Position numbers and translations under genes: made by a program | From: Trichomonas vaginalis G3 | Taxonomy: Eukaryota; Parabasalia; Trichomonadida; Trichomonadidae | DNA length: 64,000 bases | Reading direction: 5' to 3' | Assembly (NCBI RefSeq): GCF_026262505.1 | Contig: NC_067203.1 | Span: 26,455,411 to 26,519,410, forward strand | The notes under the pieces: generated by a model | What the model was told of the DNA's origin: nothing | What the model saw: only the letters and a program-made list of their open reading frames with translations | Database searches by the model: none | Part shown: positions 47,076-57,392 of the stretch, in pieces | How the letters are laid out: every line of letters begins with the position of its first letter | Numbering within the stretch: position 1 is the stretch's first letter

Positions 47076-50000
47076 ATGTATCGGAAGTTGTCTAAGTTAG
47101 AACACTCGGAAATAAAACAACTTCTTACAGAAGCTAACATAGATGTTGCAAAACATTACGCGACAAACAAAAAAGCACTCGCTGACATCCTCAATGACTA
47201 TAATGGTGCAATAAGTTATGATAGAATTCATGAGTTCATAAAGCCGCAACGCGGCGAGGACGAAGTCCATGCAAGAGCATTTCCTTTAAATGACGTTGCT
47301 ATTGACTTATATCATAGACGTTCAGTACCTCATGAAGTAAGAAGAGAAATGTTTGACATAACAAATGCAAACGTTGGTGAAACAAGAAGAAGAGACGACA
47401 CACTGAAACAACAGAGAAGAGAGATGTTTAAAAGTGCTATAGAACAAGTTCGCAAAGCTAACGATGTCATTCGTTCCATTGACGACAAACCAAAAGAAGG
47501 TGAGAGATGGTTAAAGAAAGATGAAGAGAATAGGAAGAGAAATGTGAAGTCAGGCAATAGACTCATTGACTTTAACATCGAAGCTTTAGATGAACCAAAC
47601 AGAGACTACTTACACAAACATTTCGGTAAGGTTTTCATGAGACTCTTAGAGAAGATTAAAATAAACTCACAACAGAGATGGATGGTATGTTATAAACTTG
47701 GTGGAAAGTATGAATGTTCTACGTTAAACCTCAATAATATTGGAACATTACTACATCAGCTCTTGAAGGAGAACTTTATATCAGAGATAGAAGCAAATGC
47801 TGCAGGTATTGTTGAAATGCACTATGACTTCTTCTTGACAAACATAAAGAATCTTACTGAAATAAAGATGTATGATTTAACAGAATATGAAGGCTTAACG
47901 ATGTCAGATGTAAAGAAAGGCAAACCAAAAAAGAGACCATATAGAGATGAAAGCACACTGACAAATGACCAGAAAGCCATTTTGGAAGCTCTTAAGCAAA
48001 CAGGAAACCCAGCACTTATAGAAAGCTTTTGGAAAGATAATGGTGAAAAGAAGTTTTATAAGAAGAGAAGCGGTCAGTTCTGGAAGTATCTTTGCACATT
48101 ACCTATAAATCTTGAACGCTACCAAATCTTCAATGAACTGAACAAAAGAACTGCAACACTTATGACAGAAGACAATTGTTTCGTTTATGCTTGCATTCAG
48201 GCTGGAGTAAATGAAGAAACTATTGACCACATGAGAGAAGTCATTCGTGTTAGAGACTTTCCTCAAAGTAAAGTACAAGAAATTTCTGACGCAACAGGTA
48301 TAGCATTTAATGTTACCATTGGTTATTCAATGACTCAAGACATAATGAAATAAAGAGATACATACCAAAAGAATGTGAAACTGTTCGAACTATTGACTTA
48401 CTTCTTGTTGAAGACCACTACATGCTAAATGAAAGATTACCAATGACAACATATTTCATTCGCAACTATATAGAAATCTTGAAGGAGTGTGGTGGAATGA
48501 ACATTGAGAAACAGATGAAGATTTATACAAAGAGAGAGATAAATATGTAGTTCGTTATGATAGAACAACACCGTTATGGGATGTTATGAAAACATTGTGG
48601 GAGTGCAAATATTTCGAACCTATTTCTTATGGAGAACTTTTCACATATACGACTGACTTATATAAACAGAACCTTGCACCATTTAAAGATTTGACATATG
48701 CTCCAAAGTATTGTGTACAACTGAAGAAGAAAGCAGAGTCAAAAGAAGTAAATAAAAATAAGTGCAAGTTCATTCCTGAGCACGTTTTCTTTGCTGACTT
48801 TGAGTGTAGTACCGATGGCTTTCATAAAGCTTTTAACATCTGTTACGACAGTGAAGATGGTTCAGTGAGTGAAAGCATTTGGGGTCAGAACTGTGCAACA
48901 GAATTTTTGGAACGACTTCCTGACAAGAGTTTAATATATTTCCATAACCTCAGTTATGATATAAACTTCATCTTAAGACACATGACAGAAGTGAAAGGAA
49001 CTCCCATCATTAAAGGTTCACGAACAATGCAAATAACTGGCTTATATAAAGGAAGGGCAATTATTATAAAAGACTCTTACAGTGTTATAAATAAGAAGCT
49101 TAAACTATTTCCTGCTATGTTTAACTTACAAACAGGACCGAAAGAAGTATTTCCATATAACTACTACAGCAGTGTTTTGTTAGCAAATGACAACAGAACT
49201 GGTGTCATTTCTGAAGCATGTAAGTTTATCCGGATGCAGATACATTCATGAAAAACATAGATTCCATCAAAGGTTGCAGAATAGATGAAAACCACTTCGA
49301 CTTAGAAAAATATAGCACATTTTATTGCAAACAAGATGTAAGAATTTTAAGAGAAGGTTTTGTTAAGTTCCGCAATGACATATTGAAAGAATTTGATTTA
49401 AACGTTTATGACTACGTTAGTATTTGTTCAATTGCTAACAAATTATTTGAGAACAGAGTGTACTTCCCGAATGGAAATTTATATGACCTCTCAAATAAAC
49501 CAAGAGAATTTATTTCGAGATGCATTCAAGGTGGAAGATGTATGTTGTCAGATAACATGAAACAAAAGAGCGAAAAGAAACTCATTGCTGACTTCGACGC
49601 TGTTTCATTATATCCATCAGCTATAGCAAGACTTTATACTTTAGAAGGAATTCCAAAGGTTATGAAGAAGATGTTAAGCACAGAGTATCTCATGAGACAT
49701 TTATTCGATGACGACCAAAAGGAACCCATTGGTGAAAAGTTTATGTCTGGCTTCTTTGTTCTCATTAAGATAACAGAGATTGGAATACATAGACACTTTC
49801 CTTTAATAGTTTGTGACCCTGAACTAAATCCAGAACTTAACGTTCCCAGAAGTTCAAACACTTGCTGTTTAATGTATGTTGACCATATAACATTACAAGA
49901 CCTCATAAAATATCAAGGTGTCAAATGTGAAGTGTTGCAAGGATACTATTACGATGGAAACAGAGATATTAGAATAAGAGATGAAGTAAAGAAGTTGTTT

Positions 50001-50810
50001 GAGTTAAGGTTAAAGTATAAGAAAGAAGGAAATCCTTTGCAAGAAAATATAAAGCTCATTCTGAACAGTATTTATGGCAAAACTATTCTATCTCCTATTG
50101 AGTCAAAAATAACCATAGTAAATGACAAAGATGCTATAAGATATGCCATCAGAAACTACAACCATATAGTGAAGTTCGAAGGTTTGGATGGTTCAGATAA
50201 AACTATTTTCAAGCTAACGAAAAGCATTTGCAGACACTTTAACTTCTGTCCACTTGGTGTTAACATTTCTATCTATGTCGAAGAGAATAATGTGTGAAGT
50301 ATTCTGTACTGCTGAAGATATGGGTCTTCAAATATTTTACCAGGACTGTGATAGCATGCATATTTTCAATGAAGACATACCACTTAGCAGAGTTTAAGAA
50401 GAGATACGGTAGAGAACTTATTGGTAAAACATTAGGTCAGTTCCATTCTGACTTCGCAGAAAAACACCTGGAAAACAAAGTTTAGCATACAAGTCAATAT
50501 TTTGTGGAAAGAAGACTTACATAGACTTACTCACGAATGATTTAAATGAAGTTGCATTCCATGCACGTTGTAAAGGTGTAAAACAAGACGTTCTTGCTTT
50601 AACAGCTAATGAAATGTTTCCTGAAGCTATACAATGCTATTACAATGAAGATAAGAACATTCACATACCTGTTGGAACATATGACAAAGACTCTGAGTTC
50701 AGTTTAATGAAACTTTACAAAGCACTTCATGATGGTCAAGAGATTGGATTTGACTTATGTAAGTCTTCTAGTCCTTGCTTTGCTGAAAAGTTTAACTTCT
50801 CTAACGACTA
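47076..50810 (+). pseudogene. polB: Protein-primed family B DNA polymerase of element B (broken)
   Basis: A coding region of about 1,245 codons, broken in about five places. It has the same parts as 23017-26793: N-terminal 'DNCFVYACIQAGVNEETIDH', exonuclease 'FADFECSTDGFH', 'FHNLSYDINFIL' and 'FYCKQDVRILREG', then polymerase motif A 'DFDAVSLYPSA' and motif B 'KLILNSIYGK'. The last part is more diverged from A than the rest, which suggests recombination with another family member. Confidence 0.9.
47243..47268. repeat. Double-hairpin module inside polB (B copy)
   Basis: GCCGCAACGCGGC, two bases, GGACGAAGTCC. The same module as at 26601 in A. Confidence 0.7.
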
Positions 50811-50910
50811 AAACAAGCTTTATTCGTAAGTTGAAGTTCTGAGGTCATTTATTTTTGTCAGCAATGAGGTCATTCGTGATAAAAATAATGAGGTCATATA
50901 TTTTTGTCAT

Positions 50911-51485
50911 TTATGTATAACCATTGTCTCTCTTAAACTTTGCAATAGACAGCTTTGTTCTTCTTCCTTCTACATCTGTAATGTTTATATAATCTTTGCT
51001 ATACTGTCTTAAGACATTCATTCGTCTGTATTGAGTTCCCATGAAATAGTAAAAGACATCTTCACTTGGGACATAGTAGTAATTTTCTAGAGTAAATTTA
51101 GAGTATTGTATAATTTCAACAGCATCTTCAGGAAGAGTGTCTACAATGTCAAACCAATAGCCATTCGAACCAGAAATATTTCTCATGTTTTGTCTTCTCG
51201 ACACCCACCTTAAGTTTGAGATATGAAAGTCTCCTCTGTCTCTGTTTATATGGTCTAATTCTCGAAGTCCTTCAGGATTCGGTATAAATTGATTTGCAAC
51301 AATTTTATGTTAAAGAGTTTATGTTTGTTTAAATAAACACAAATATAACCATCACCGTTGTCAAACTCACTTACAACTCTTTTGTTACTTATGCGCCTAA
51401 TTGGATATGGGTACTCTGAAAAGATTTCATAGTCATTGTCATGTTCGAGTGTTTGCCAATGTCCTTCACCTTCCATGCCTTTCAC
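50911..51485 (-). pseudogene. HNH endonuclease inserted beside polB, element B
   Basis: About 190 codons with about one break. N-terminal NUMOD4-like 'DYEIFSEYPYPIRRISNKRV', HNH core 'PEGLRELDHINRDRGDFHIS' with 'NLRWVSRRQNM', and a C-terminal domain 'YYYVPSEDVFYYFMGTQYRR' resembling the TIR-encoded proteins. Element A has no gene here, only about 80 bases of spacer, so this is a recent gain. HNH genes of this layout are usually homing nucleases or their kin. An unrelated HNH gene also neighbours polB in element C. Confidence 0.75.
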
Positions 51486-51526
51486 TCAAATAAAAATTTT
51501 CAGAAAAAATAAAACTAGCGTAGATT

Positions 51527-52386
51527 TTATAAAACTGCGATGGTAGAGTTTAAGAGTTGTGCTTCAATGTAGAGACAGTCCTTATGGTCTGGAGGTAAGA
51601 ACACTGGGCAGTTATGGTCATGAGTGGAGTACATGTCTATCCAAAACTCACGATTGAAGCCAGTAAGCTTGTAATATTTAGGGTTAGGAAGTGGTGAAGT
51701 TCTTGTATGACCAATGAACTCATTTTCAACGCCTTTGGCTATATTAGAGAAAAGAATAGCTTGCTTTCTATCCCAAATGCCAGGTGTTACAATCTTTGAA
51801 AATTCATTTTTCCTCGGAAGCATTGCATCATAATTGAAAACATTCTTGAAATCATCCACTTGGTTCAGAGATTTGAAATCTTATACGTAATGGATTTTCT
51901 TTCTCTTTAGCTACTTCATTGAATGGTGAATATATAACAAACTGACAGTCATGTGTTCCATCTTCATTTTCATTAAATTCATAATGAAAGTCTATAAGTT
52001 GTGGCTGACTACCTTCTTCTTTCAGTTGTGCAAAAAACTCACGTAAAGGCTGTAAAGTTTGTACTTCAATGTTGAACTTTTTCTCGAACATTTCATTGAA
52101 GGAAATCATACATTCTTGTAAAGTTGTATCGTCTTTAAAGTATTTGTATATGTGAATGTTTTGGACACTTAAAGACTGTTCGTCATTTTCTATCTCGACT
52201 TGAAGTATAAAGTCAACTTTCCTAAATGCACGTGTTATATACATAGATGTTATGCCAATGTACTTCACTTCATTTATGTTCACAATCCAGTCTGTTGGAA
52301 ACTTAAAACGTTACTCTGTTCCCCTTTATTTTGACGTCAGGTGTTTCACTACTGAACGCAACAGATAAAGGTATTTGTCTATACAT
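51527..52386 (-). pseudogene. Penton-like minor capsid protein 1, element B
   Basis: Counterpart of 22078 in A, about 285 codons with about two breaks. 'EVKYIGITSMYITRAFRKVD', 'FHYEFNENEDGTHDCQFVIY', 'CPVFLPPDHKDCLYIEAQLL'. It is divergent from nothing and tandem with 52411 on the minus strand. See 22078 for the family argument. Confidence 0.6.
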
Positions 52387-52410
52387 TTAATTCGGATAAA
52401 AATAAACCAT

Positions 52411-52671
52411 TTACTCTTTCTTTGCTTCAGCTTCTTTAGCTTTTGCTTCAGCTTCTTCTCTAGCTTTCTTCGCCAGCAAACGTGGGTTCTTTTGTCTTCC
52501 AGCAGCTAATGCAGCAATTTGTTTTTCACTAAGTTTTCTCTTTGGTCTCTCTGGCTTTTGTTCTTGTTTTTGTTCCTTCAGTTCGGATAAAATTTGCTCG
52601 CGAATTTCTTTCTTCAATGCTTCAACATCTATGACCCCTTGGGTCTTGTCCATATGACTTGTCTGAGTCAT
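52411..52671 (-). CDS. Lysine/alanine-rich coiled-coil protein, element B
   Basis: An 86-codon frame that looks whole, nearly identical to 21793 in A: 'DVEALKKEIREQILSELKEQ', 'RPKRKLSEKQIAALAAGRQK'. It is divergent from 52717 across a 45-base gap. Function unknown. Confidence 0.6.
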   Translation of the reverse strand: MTQTSHMDKTQGVIDVEALKKEIREQILSELKEQKQEQKPERPKRKLSEKQIAALAAGRQKNPRLLAKKAREEAEAKAKEAEAKKE

Positions 52672-52716
52672 TTGACTGCAGATAAAAAATAAAATTAAAA
52701 CTTTAACCGATGTAAA

Positions 52717-53144
52717 ATGAGCTTGTCAAAATCAGAGCGAGAGTCTATTATATTAAATGACGCAAGAGGAATACAACATCCTTTCTATTACGTAAGTCAG
52801 AGTAAAGATGTAAAATATACGTAAGAAAAAGAAAGGTTCCATTAGCGAATGCAGAGAGCGACAACATTAAGGTGTATGGCACCGAGGGCGAAGCCCATAT
52901 AAAACCTTCTATTCAAACTGAAAAGTCAATAGAACAAGAAGAAAAGAAGCCAGATGTTCTTTCAATAACGAACCAAGAGCTTATTGCAAAGTTCGTGAAT
53001 TTCATTGAAAAGCAAACCGAGTCAAAGAACCCTGACCCACCAGTGAAAGAAGTTGAGACAAAAGAGAATGTACAGTTCATTGAAAATGTCAAGAAACAAC
53101 TTCCACCACAAATGCCAAGAAGAAGAGTGAGAATAATGAAGTAA
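52717..53144 (+). pseudogene. Basic small protein with KDG motif, element B
   Basis: Counterpart of 21324 in A, about 140 codons with about one break. 'RGIQHPFYYVSQ' and 'VRKRKVPLANAESD' at the start, and 'QEEKKPDVLSITNQELIAKF' then 'PPQMPRRRVRIMK' at the end. It lies directly upstream of the capsid gene. Contains the module at 52871. Confidence 0.55.
52871..52896. repeat. Double-hairpin module (B copy)
   Basis: GGTGTATGGCACC followed by GAGGGCGAAGCCC, in the gene at 52717. It is the partner of 21570 in A, with the outer hairpin better preserved here. Confidence 0.65.
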
Positions 53145-53171
53145 ATAGATATTTTTATCCGAAGTAAATAC

Positions 53172-54746
53172 ATGCAGAACGAACAGTTAAACGAATTTAC
53201 TCCAGCAGAGCATATTCATCAGATTCGCTCATATTTCGATATCATAGACAATGCAGTTCAAAATTGTGACACTAATAGAAAATATTCTGACGCAAAGATT
53301 CCATCAAACCTGGAACTGCTAAAGAACAACATGGTAACATTCAATCTCTCACCTCCTGGTGAAAAATAGTTGGACCTTTACAATACATTCATTACGTATA
53401 AAATGGAAGGTCAATTTATTGCAGATAAAGAAATTGGTTCAGGTTCCAATAAAACAAAACCCACCAGGATTTTGGATTGGTTTCGATGACGCTTTCTATG
53501 CAGTTGCTGGATATCAAATCCTTGCAAATGGTCGTATCGTATATTCTCAAGACACGCACGAGAAGAAGCATATATAACTTCAAACTCACAAACTAACCGA
53601 ACAAATAAAGAAAGTAGATGTTTTCTCAAAGACTCGACATGAAAGATGTATGGAGTCATTCGGGAACATGCAGCAGAACAGGACAAATTGTTAGTGGTCC
53701 AATTACAGCAGGAAAATCATTTGATTTTAAGCTTCGTTAAGAATTCCTGTTAGAAAGTTTTTACCATTAGAAGCTATAAGATTTATTCCTGCATTTGCTG
53801 TAACATTCAGCTTAAAGTAAAGTTCAGTAGCGACGCCTTACAATGCACATCTATATCTGTAAATGATATCATTGCTTTCAATCCAACTCTTAAAGTTGCA
53901 TTTGCTTCAGATTCAACTCCACCGACAATAAATTTGTTCCATGGAATGAACCATTCACTATGATAACGAAGGCAATAGAAGCTAGTGGAACAGTTACTAT
54001 TACAACTGTAACCCAGCAACTATTTCGAACAAAGATGGATTTTAATGAATGTTTCATTCATCCAAAGTCATTCTCTTTAGACCCTAACATTTATACAGAA
54101 CTTGTAGAACATTATACAAACGAGGCTTTATGTTTTTCCTGTTAAAGTTATGGATTGGATTCCTATGGACGGTTCATTCTCAAAGAATACAGATAGTTCA
54201 AGTGCAACATTTACAGCAGCTTATACGCCTATTAATGTTAAAAGTATTTGGGCACTATTTAGAAAGAAAGACAACTATTATGTTAATTTTGAGAACCCTA
54301 AGTTTAAATATCTTCAGCTTTCCATGGGAGCTTATGGAAATATGCCTGCAGAACCTGAAAAATCATATGGACCTGTATTTTATGAAATGGTTGCGAACGC
54401 TTGCAATACAAACAATGATATGATTGGATTTAATGAAGATGTTATGAGGTCATTGGTGGATGATGGTAGTGTGGAACATAAATGGGATAGCTATGACAAC
54501 ACACATTTCTTATGTGGTTTTCCAACAGAAGTGGACTTTTGCTTCCAGCAAGGTCAAACATCTACTGCTCCAATAACATACAAATTGTCTGTTAAAGGAC
54601 CTATTGAACTAGCAACTGAAAACGTACCAAAGCCACTTATTGGATTTATGAGGGATTGTTGCTTTGCAATACAAGTAAGACAGTCAGGCATACCAATAAT
54701 AAGACTTGACGACTATAACTTAGCAACTGACGACAGTGAGGAATAA
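53172..54746 (+). pseudogene. Major capsid protein of element B (broken)
   Basis: Counterpart of 19723-21296 in A, about 525 codons with about six breaks. Recognisable parts: 'NEFTPAEHIHQIRSYFDIID', 'FWIGFDDAFYAVAGYQILAN', 'YYVNFENPKFKYLQLSMGAY', 'LIGFMRDCCFAIQV'. It is followed in the same direction by the membrane-anchored protein and the small coiled-coil protein. The ATG follows a TTTTTATCCGAAG box. Confidence 0.85.
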
Positions 54747-54776
54747 AGGATGAACGTTTATTTTTAAAGCTTATAA

Positions 54777-55235
54777 ATGAGTTCTTCATCAAGCTCTCGT
54801 GAACCTTCACCATCTATGAAACAAACTTTACCAAACGATTATGGAGCACCTATTGAATATTTCTTACGAGCTGCACAATGGCAAAGAGCAGTCTCACCAA
54901 GGTTAGGTGTTCCACCAGCTCCTGTCAAAAATAGCATTTGGTCAAGTCCTTATATAAAATATGGTCTCCCACTAGGTTTGCTAGCTACAGCAGGAGCAGT
55001 AATGATGTTGAAAAGAAATAAAGCAAATGTTGTAAATAATACTGAAGTAGATGAAGTTAAACAAACTCCGACACCATCGCCAAAACCAACGCCTTCACAA
55101 ACAACACCTTCAATGACTCCTGAACCTATGGAATTACAAACTCCTGTTCAAAAGTCAACTCCAAAACCGACTCCAACATTTAAACCAGAACCTACACCAC
55201 AAATAAATCGTAAAACTCATGCGTTTCCTTACTGA
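54777..55235 (+). CDS. Membrane-anchored Pro/Thr-rich virion-like protein, element B
   Basis: A 152-codon frame that looks whole. It is like 19252 in A, with a few extra PTPSPKPT units in the tail. The single span 'YGLPLGLLATAGAVMMLKR' follows 'IEYFLRAAQWQRAVSPRLGV'. The tail length differs between copies, as expected for a repetitive linker. Confidence 0.65.
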   Translation: MSSSSSSREPSPSMKQTLPNDYGAPIEYFLRAAQWQRAVSPRLGVPPAPVKNSIWSSPYIKYGLPLGLLATAGAVMMLKRNKANVVNNTEVDEVKQTPTPSPKPTPSQTTPSMTPEPMELQTPVQKSTPKPTPTFKPEPTPQINRKTHAFPY

Positions 55236-55283
55236 AAAAATAACGTTATTTTTATTTAATATTAAAATTTTTATTTGATTGAA

Positions 55284-55526
55284 ATGACGACTAAAGTCAC
55301 TGAAGCAATGAAACAAAAGTTTTTGGTAGAATACATTAAATCAGGAATTATTCCAGAAGGTTTTTACATTCATACTATGAAGGATGGTAGAGTTCAGTTT
55401 AAAAAGATAAAGCAACCATTAGATAAAGAAGGAATTTTGAGAAAGATTAAACTTCATGAGGACAACATTGCTGAACTTAAGAAGAAGTTAGAAGAGTTGG
55501 AGAAAGCAGACGACAGTGAGGAATAA
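55284..55526 (+). CDS. Small coiled-coil protein with KDG motif, element B
   Basis: An 80-codon frame that looks whole, starting at the ATG after TTTTTATTTGATTGAA. 'EGFYIHTMKDGRVQFKKIKQ' then coiled coil. Its C-terminus 'KADDSEE' resembles the end of the neighbouring capsid gene ('ATDDSEE', DNA ACGACAGTGAGGAATAAAG). This hints that the last bases were copied between the two genes. Confidence 0.6.
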   Translation: MTTKVTEAMKQKFLVEYIKSGIIPEGFYIHTMKDGRVQFKKIKQPLDKEGILRKIKLHEDNIAELKKKLEELEKADDSEE

Positions 55527-55542
55527 AGCAATGAATTCAACA

Positions 55543-55588
55543 GGGTAGAAATGAGGTTAGAAATCGGGTTAGATCTCACCACTTCACC
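55543..55588. promoter_or_regulatory. 12-bp iteron box, mixed type (B, right TIR)
   Basis: GGGTAGAAATGA, GGTTAGAAATCG, GGTTAGATCTCACC, then CTTCACC. It mixes GGTTA and GGTGA arms, as does its partner at 36943. Confidence 0.75.
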
Positions 55589-55686
55589 TAAATTTATTTT
55601 TGTGCTATGTTTTCATACGTGTGAGGGTGGTGATATCATTTATTTTTATTTTATTTTTTAAAATTATTTTTATTTATTTGGATGTA

Positions 55687-55971
55687 ATGACAGAACAAAA
55701 GCAACTCATACAAATCAAAACATATAACAAACATACATTTAAACATTTATTCTTCCTTCCTGAGCATAACATGTTCTTTCAAATACATCCGAGACCAGTT
55801 GACTTTTCATTGACTGTTTATAAAGATAGAAATAGTTATATCATTAAACCATACGATGACGAAGGTAAGTTATGTAAATTGTACGTTAAGAAGTTAGAGA
55901 AAGTTTATGGCTTCAAGTATGACTACAATAGGGTTAACACTGATGATGAAGATATTGAGGAAAATTTATGA
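55687..55971 (+). CDS. TIR-encoded small protein of element B (right copy)
   Basis: 95 codons, whole, the same as 36559-36843. The start ATG lies 477 bases from the outer end in both repeats. The promoter region has TTTTTATTTATTTGGATGTA. See 36559 for the shared domain. Confidence 0.7.
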   Translation: MTEQKQLIQIKTYNKHTFKHLFFLPEHNMFFQIHPRPVDFSLTVYKDRNSYIIKPYDDEGKLCKLYVKKLEKVYGFKYDYNRVNTDDEDIEENL

Positions 55972-56164
55972 GAACATTAGTGAAGTTGTTAGTGAGAACG
56001 ATAGTGAGGTGAAATTGTTGGCGGCTTTGTAAATATTTAAGGTTAAGTTAGTTTTTGCGTTCATGTTGTAAAATATACGTTAACGGTTTTGTAAAGTGTC
56101 AAATTCACAAGTATTGGGTAAGGTGGAACGCAGTGCCACCATACCCAAGACTTGTATACTAACT

Positions 56165-56169
56165 TTGTG
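56165..56169. repeat. Target site duplication (right) of element B: TTGTG
   Basis: The second copy of the five bases at 36361-36365, directly after the right terminus of B. Confidence 0.95.
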
Positions 56170-56273
56170 TTAGTGAAAACTGCACCAAGTCAATAAGATT
56201 AGGTTTGCATTATGAAGATGAGTTCGATACTGTTGAAGAAGTTTTGGATAGATATTACAAATTGCTAACTTGA
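56170..56273 (+). pseudogene. Right part of the small element A gene interrupted by element B
   Basis: Begins inside the gene and contains 'YEDEFDTVEEVLDRYYKLL', matching the end of 40568-40807 in B. It confirms the insertion site of B. Confidence 0.85.
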
Positions 56274-56289
56274 AATTTTTTTGACTGAC

Positions 56290-56315
56290 GGCGCAAAGCG
56301 CCAAGACCGAAGGTC
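56290..56315. repeat. Double-hairpin module (A only)
   Basis: GGCGCAAAGCGCC, two bases, GACCGAAGGTC, between two convergent genes. The same gap in B (about 40,571) lacks it and about 30 bases around it. Confidence 0.8.
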
Positions 56316-56324
56316 CTGACTGCT

Positions 56325-56966
56325 TTAATTTACTAAAACATATTTCAAGCAAAGTTTATATTCTGTTGAAAGTTTTGTATATTCATTCGAATATTTATAC
56401 TTAAACTCAACTCCTGTAGTTCCTGGTGTTTCAATGATGCGGATGTTACCTATTTTCATGAATGGTGGCGTTTGACCACAGCATTCGATTTCAGGGTCGA
56501 GATAGTCAATGACACATTGTTTCCCTGTTATTCGTGAGATAACATTTTCAAGGTCCTCCTTTGTTAGAATTATTTGGTTCTTGCTTATAAGATTTGTCAA
56601 AAGCTTCTTATCGTCTTTGAGTAAAATTGTTTGGTATAACTGAAGAAGGTAATGGTCTACGTTATCTGAAGGATTTGTTTGAACATTTGTGTAAGGATTG
56701 TCGTTGGCTTCTCTTGAAAGAATTTGGTCCAGTGGTGGATACTCTAACTTAACATCTGATGTAGTGTTAGCGTTTGAAGCTGTGTTTAAATTCACGGCGC
56801 CATGCTCCAAGACCGAAGGTCCCGACTTAAGTTCTGGTTCTTTTTCTTTCAAACACTCTGAACTATAGTTCTTTATGACAATATTGTTTGTCGTTCGTGA
56901 GTCAACATTTGATGTTGGTTCAATTGGAACATTAACGGCACCAGCTAAGATGGATTTGCTTCTCAT
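56325..56966 (-). CDS. CCG-motif conserved protein, element A
   Basis: A 213-codon frame that looks whole, equivalent to 39957 in B. The C-terminal domain 'LDPEIECCGQTPPFMKIGNI' is conserved. It carries ten extra residues, 'GPSVLEHGAV', encoded by a double-hairpin module that B lacks. The frame stays open. Confidence 0.7.
   Translation of the reverse strand: MRSKSILAGAVNVPIEPTSNVDSRTTNNIVIKNYSSECLKEKEPELKSGPSVLEHGAVNLNTASNANTTSDVKLEYPPLDQILSREANDNPYTNVQTNPSDNVDHYLLQLYQTILLKDDKKLLTNLISKNQIILTKEDLENVISRITGKQCVIDYLDPEIECCGQTPPFMKIGNIRIIETPGTTGVEFKYKYSNEYTKLSTEYKLCLKYVLVN
56796..56821. repeat. Double-hairpin module inside a gene (A only, in frame)
   Basis: GGCGCCATGCTCC, two bases, GACCGAAGGTC within the CCG-motif gene. 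The second hairpin is identical to that at 56290-56315. The B gene reads straight through without it. Confidence 0.85.
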
Positions 56967-56997
56967 TTCATATAGAATAAAAACCTTTTATATGTAT

Positions 56998-57392
56998 GAA
57001 ATGAACAATATACTCGACAAGGGTTTGAATGTAAAGCTAACGAATGAAAATATTGTTGAATTCACTGAGACAGGTGCTGTGTATAAAGATGTAGAACTAC
57101 TGAACAAAAGAGCTAAGGGAAGAAGCAGGAATATGAACAAAGGGTGGAAGCTATAAAAATTTATGTCAATGATGGCTCAGGAGGTTCAAACATAAAGTAT
57201 GCAGAAAGTTATAGAGTTTATGCTCTCAAAGGTGAAAAGCCTTCATTTAAGAACAGCTATTCTAACGCATATCCTCAAAAGCTAACGGATGGGGAAGTGG
57301 ATGATATGAATGATAGCAAAAATATTAACAGAAATGGCGACAGAGATGCATGGAATTTGTTTACCATCAGTCAATTGAAGGTTAAACTTTAA
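56998..57392 (+). pseudogene. Small Maverick protein divergent from the CCG-motif gene, element A
   Basis: Counterpart of 39531 in B, about 130 codons with about one break. It starts 'MNNILDKGLNVKLTNENIVE' after a TTTTATATGTATGAA box. The end 'DAWNLFTISQLKVKL' overlaps the ATPase gene by four bases. Confidence 0.6.

Larger units (their letters stand above)
36366..56164. mobile_element. Maverick/Polinton element B (19.8 kb), broken, nested in A
   Basis: Bounded by near-identical inverted repeats of about 640 bp and the 5-bp duplication TTGTG. Gene order: terminal ORF, pVI-like, 37525, penton-like 3, ATPase, 39531, CCG-motif gene, 40568, penton-like 2, fibre/integrase, cargo (43644, 44697, 45397, 46278), SSB-like, polB, HNH, penton-like 1, 52411, 52717, capsid, membrane protein, 55284, terminal ORF. 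It is broken in roughly twenty places. The nearly identical repeats and about 95 percent identity to A point to the most recent arrival of the three. Confidence 0.97.
55523..56164. repeat. Right terminal inverted repeat of element B
   Basis: 642 bases matching the complement of 36366-37009. It ends CTTGTATACTAACT next to the TTGTG duplication. Confidence 0.95.
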
